Made by a program: the position numbers and the translations under genes. From positions 1-15,989 of the forward strand of contig CALABM010000152.1 of NCBI GenBank assembly GCA_937885815.1: a stretch of 15,989 nt of DNA, read 5' to 3'. The notes under the pieces are model-generated. The model had not been told where the DNA came from and did not search any database. It saw only the letters and a program-made list of their open reading frames with translations. Shown one piece after another: positions 13,533 through 15,989 of the stretch. The stretch comes from an uncultured Verrucomicrobiales bacterium (GTDB lineage: Bacteria; Verrucomicrobiota; Verrucomicrobiia; Verrucomicrobiales; Akkermansiaceae). How positions within the stretch are numbered: the first letter of the stretch is position 1; every line of letters begins with the position of its first letter.

Positions 13533-15350
13533 TTAACCGAAGAAGCCGATGGCGCCGAGACCCACCATCATGAAGATGGTGATAGCCAGGCCCAGCAGGC
13601 AGAGGATGGTGCCGGAAATGGCCATGCCCTTCTGCTCGATGTGGCCGGTGGCGTAAGCCATGGCGTTCGGGGGAGTGGAGATGGGCAGAGCCATACCCAG
13701 AGAGGAGGCGAAGGCCACTGTTACCAGCAGAGCCACGGCACCGGCATTGTCCATGGAGCCGGCCTTCATCATAGCGCCGGCAACACCGCCGAGGATGGGT
13801 ACCAGTAGAGCAGCCGTAGCTGTGTGGCTCATGAAGGTAGCCATGAAGAGGCAGATGCAGCTTGCACCAATGAGCAGGGCGGTGGAGTTCCACTCGCCGA
13901 AGGGAATGGCGTTAATCATGTCCTTGGCAAGGTTGGTCTCACTGAGAGCCACACCGAGGGCGAAACCACCGGCCACGAGCCAGAGCACGTCCCAAGCCAT
14001 GCCACGCAGATCCTTCTTGGTGATAACGCCGGTCACGGAGAACACCACGATGGGGATGATGGCCACGGAGTTTGCGTCAAGGCCATGGTATTCCTTGGGA
14101 ATTACCCAGAGGAGGATGGTGATGATGAAGGTGGCGTACACCACGATAGCCTTGGGAGTGGTAAGGAACTTACCCTTGAGCTCCTTGGAGAGGTCCAGGC
14201 TCTTCTGGCTGATGGGGAACATCTTCAGCAGTACCAGCCAACCCACGAGAAGCATGACAAGCACGAAGGGAATGCCGAACATCATCCACTTACCGAAGGT
14301 CACATCCAGACCGAGGTCCTGCATGTACTTCAGGGCAATGGCGTTGGGGGGAGTACCGATGGGGGTGCCGATACCACCCACGTTAGCACCCACGGGAATG
14401 CAGAGGGCGAAGGCAGCGCGGCCACGGTCTTCCGGCTTGAAGAGAGCCAGCACCGGGGTGAGCAGGGCGAGCATCATGGCGGCGGTGGCCGTGTTGCTCA
14501 TGAACATGGAGAAGATGGCGGTAACGCTCATGAGACCCAGCAGTACGAACTTGGGATTCGTGCCGAAGGGCTTCAGCAGCACGCGGGCCAGGTTGATGTC
14601 CAGGCGGAACTTGGTGGCAGCATCAGCAAGGAAGAAACCACCGAGGAAGAGGATGATGATGGGGTCAGCGAAGGTGCCGAAGATGCTCTTCTGCTTGGCT
14701 ACGCTGATGAGCTTCAGCTCATCAATCTGCTCGCTTACGGGGCCGCTGTAAAGACGGCCGGCAGCAGCAAGGAGGGCGGGCTTAGCGTTAGCGGCAGCAG
14801 CGGCTTTGGCGGCAGCGGCATCAGCGGCCATCTTGGCCTCGGTAGCGGCATTGTTTGCCTGCTCCACGGCGGCCAGGGCGTCCTTGGTCTCGTTGGACTG
14901 GGCGGCAGTCACGGCAAGGGCTGCGGCAGCAGCGGCTGCATCAGCCTTTGCTACGGCCTCAGCGGCAGCGGCAGTAGCGCTGGCCTCTTTAGCTACAGCT
15001 TCAGTGGCTACGTTTGCCGCGGCCTCTGCCTGAGCGGCAGCAGCGTCCGCCGCGGTCTTTTTCTCCGTTGCAATGTTGGCAGCAGTTGCGGCGCTGTTGG
15101 CGAAGGCTACAGCTGTGGCGGCTGCCTGTTCGGCGGCCTTGCGGGCATCTTCAGCGGCGGTGAAGGCTGCATCACGGGCAGCTGTGGCGCGAGCGGCTGC
15201 TTCGCGGGCGGCTACGGCCTGCTGCTCAGCAGCGGCGGCCTCAGCGGCTTTTGCAGCAGCGGCATCGGAAAGGTTTGCAGCAGCAGCGGCAAGCTCTACA
15301 TTGCTGCCATCTTCAGCAGCAGCGGCTCGCTTAGCCTCAGCGGCTTTCAT
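13533..15350 (-). CDS. SLC13/DASS-family transporter with alanine-rich N-terminus
   Basis: The C-terminal ~380 residues match the SLC13 (divalent anion:Na+ symporter) family, which imports dicarboxylates, citrate or sulfate across the inner membrane. Seen: FADPIIILFLGGFFLA (227-242), the first substrate/Na+ motif MSNTATAAMM (284-293), GIGTPIGTPPNAI (326-338), WLVAGGFALGVALSE, the second motif as MSHTATAALLVP (507-518) and the family signature PISTPPNAM (556-564). Residues 1-~190 are instead Ala/Glu/Lys-rich heptad-like helix without membrane segments. The two or three N-terminal helices that normally precede FADPII are absent. The start is uncertain: the Ala-rich frame continues upstream to about 15413 without an ATG and meets an in-frame TAG at 15432-15434. 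It may be a genuine fusion or a 5'-truncated gene. It is the first gene of the operon with kinase, receiver and porin. Confidence 0.82.
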   Translation of the reverse strand: MKAAEAKRAAAAEDGSNVELAAAAANLSDAAAAKAAEAAAAEQQAVAAREAAARATAARDAAFTAAEDARKAAEQAAATAVAFANSAATAANIATEKKTAADAAAAQAEAAANVATEAVAKEASATAAAAEAVAKADAAAAAAALAVTAAQSNETKDALAAVEQANNAATEAKMAADAAAAKAAAAANAKPALLAAAGRLYSGPVSEQIDELKLISVAKQKSIFGTFADPIIILFLGGFFLADAATKFRLDINLARVLLKPFGTNPKFVLLGLMSVTAIFSMFMSNTATAAMMLALLTPVLALFKPEDRGRAAFALCIPVGANVGGIGTPIGTPPNAIALKYMQDLGLDVTFGKWMMFGIPFVLVMLLVGWLVLLKMFPISQKSLDLSKELKGKFLTTPKAIVVYATFIITILLWVIPKEYHGLDANSVAIIPIVVFSVTGVITKKDLRGMAWDVLWLVAGGFALGVALSETNLAKDMINAIPFGEWNSTALLIGASCICLFMATFMSHTATAALLVPILGGVAGAMMKAGSMDNAGAVALLVTVAFASSLGMALPISTPPNAMAYATGHIEQKGMAISGTILCLLGLAITIFMMVGLGAIGFFG

Positions 15351-15479
15351 GGCCAGCTCGGCCTCTGCAGTGAGGGCAGCGGCGGCAGCGGCTTTCTGTG
15401 CGTGGATGAAAAGGCGGGGTATGAAGAGACTCTATTCAACCAGATAACACATTGGAGCGAATTCTTGAAGCGCAACAAT

Positions 15480-15485
15480 ATTATA
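15480..15485 (-). promoter_or_regulatory. Candidate -10 element for the SLC13-HK-RR-porin operon
   Basis: A perfect TATAAT lies on the minus strand between the terminator of the upstream gene and the transporter gene. No good -35 is found at 16-18 nt (sequence there is CCCAATTC-like), so the promoter may be weak, activated, or not real. Transcription would begin near 15472, about 120 nt before the ATG at 15350. Confidence 0.4.
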
Positions 15486-15501
15486 CTAAAGCACTAAGAA
15501 A

Positions 15502-15543
15502 GAATTGGGTTTATCAAACGAGCATGTTTGACAAACCCAATTC
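15502..15543 (-). terminator. Terminator downstream of the PepSY gene
   Basis: GAATTGGGTTTATCAAAC (15502-15519) and GTTTGACAAACCCAATTC (15526-15543) form an 18-bp stem around a 6-nt loop; the single mismatch becomes a G-U pair in the minus-strand RNA. T-rich TTTCTT follows on the minus strand. It begins about 27 nt after the PepSY gene stop, and so separates that gene from the transporter operon. Confidence 0.8.
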
Positions 15544-15570
15544 ATTAAAAATAATATAACAAATACAACC

Positions 15571-15989
15571 CTACTTTCTATTAACGAATCTACGCTTAAT
15601 CCACAAGTAATAACCCGTAATAGGCAACGAAGCACCTAACATTGCGGCAAGAAACCACAATATGCGAGTAAGGTAGCCACCAAAATTTCCTACGTGGATA
15701 GCATATATCCATCCGCCAATCTTACGCTGACGTGGCGCATCATCATACAACTCAACGCTCGTAATAGCACCATCGGCATCGAAAAAATACTTATCCGCAG
15801 CGCGAGGGTTACCAAATCCCGATAGCTTAACAGAGAGTGTTGTAGGTGTGACCGTCACATCGTTATACCCATCATACTGCGCGACGACATCATCGTAGAC
15901 TACCTCCGAAGCATCGTAGTTATTATCCGACGTATCTCCCTTTGTCTTAGATTGTTGCGCAGTCATAGCTTTCCTATCTGCACCCAACA
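15571..15989 (-). CDS. PepSY-associated membrane protein, C-terminal part (runs off window)
   Basis: Only the last ~139 residues are inside the window; the frame is open to the edge, so the start is beyond 15989 and the TTG at 15987 is not a real start. The end has the hallmark of the PepSY-TM family: GWIYAIHVGNFGGYLTRILWFLAAMLGASLPITGYYLWIKRR, that is, a conserved small-residue/His segment, one membrane helix and a basic tail. Before it lies a periplasm-like PepSY-type stretch (ADKYFFDADGAITSVELYDD). Members are often near iron/siderophore uptake or peptidase genes; nothing here tests that. GC is visibly lower (about 45-48%) than the adjacent transporter gene (about 60%), and the GYYLWIKRR ending looks like Bacteroidota homologues, so transfer is possible. 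Confidence 0.75.
   Translation of the reverse strand, partial: LGADRKAMTAQQSKTKGDTSDNNYDASEVVYDDVVAQYDGYNDVTVTPTTLSVKLSGFGNPRAADKYFFDADGAITSVELYDDAPRQRKIGGWIYAIHVGNFGGYLTRILWFLAAMLGASLPITGYYLWIKRRFVNRK

Noticed and set aside
15073..15447. Alanine-rich plus-strand frame opposite the transporter N-terminus
   Set aside because: GC-rich GCN repeats also give Ala/Ser-rich translation on the opposite strand; the minus frame is continuous with the SLC13 core.
13824..15497. 557-residue plus-strand frame opposite the transporter
   Set aside because: It has a low-complexity Gly/His/Ser composition and no family motifs, and lies antisense to clear SLC13 motifs; it is open only because of the codon bias of the real gene.

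Overview
The window looks like a chromosomal segment of a Gram-negative bacterium. An outer-membrane porin-like barrel, secreted proteins, moderately high GC (about 55-60% by eye) and start codons mostly without Shine-Dalgarno sequences fit the Verrucomicrobiota, possibly an Akkermansia-like gut member. That placement is an inference from protein style and layout; there is no rRNA or other marker to fix it.

Layout. (1) 1-283: no supported gene, but a perfect 12-bp inverted repeat just downstream of the first gene. (2) 284-1624, minus: a polysaccharide pyruvyl transferase-like protein fused to Sel1-type repeats. (3) 1625-2218: about 600 bp without a gene, holding a G-rich tract and two 110-nt direct repeats made of the 3' part of a tRNA, its terminator and an inverted tRNA T-arm copy. 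(4) 2219-2292, minus: intact tRNA-Pro(GGG). (5) 2403-10244, plus: a close-packed run of seven genes: argC, an NtrC-type sigma54 response regulator, a GT-C-like membrane protein, xseB, dxs, a secreted TPR protein and a short recO. argC and tRNA-Pro are divergent, and their near-consensus promoters share one overlapping -35 region. (6) 10311-15350, minus: SLC13-family transporter, then cNMP-domain histidine kinase, then receiver-only response regulator, then OprP-like porin, closed by a clear terminator. (7) 15571-15989, minus: the C-terminal part of a PepSY-type membrane protein, visibly lower in GC, with its own terminator; it runs off the window.

How it works together. The plus run joins arginine synthesis, isoprenoid precursor synthesis (Dxs), DNA repair (XseB, RecO) and envelope functions, so it is a mixed housekeeping operon rather than one pathway. 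The minus run looks like a functional unit: a kinase/regulator pair sandwiched between an inner-membrane anion/dicarboxylate transporter and an outer-membrane porin, so sensing and two-membrane solute uptake are probably co-expressed.

The most unusual items are the tRNA-derived direct and inverted repeats, the overlapping divergent promoters, and the SLC13 protein. That protein lacks the family's first membrane helices and instead begins with about 190 residues of alanine-rich sequence, next to an abrupt drop in GC. I saw no CRISPR array, insertion sequence, prophage or clear defence system.
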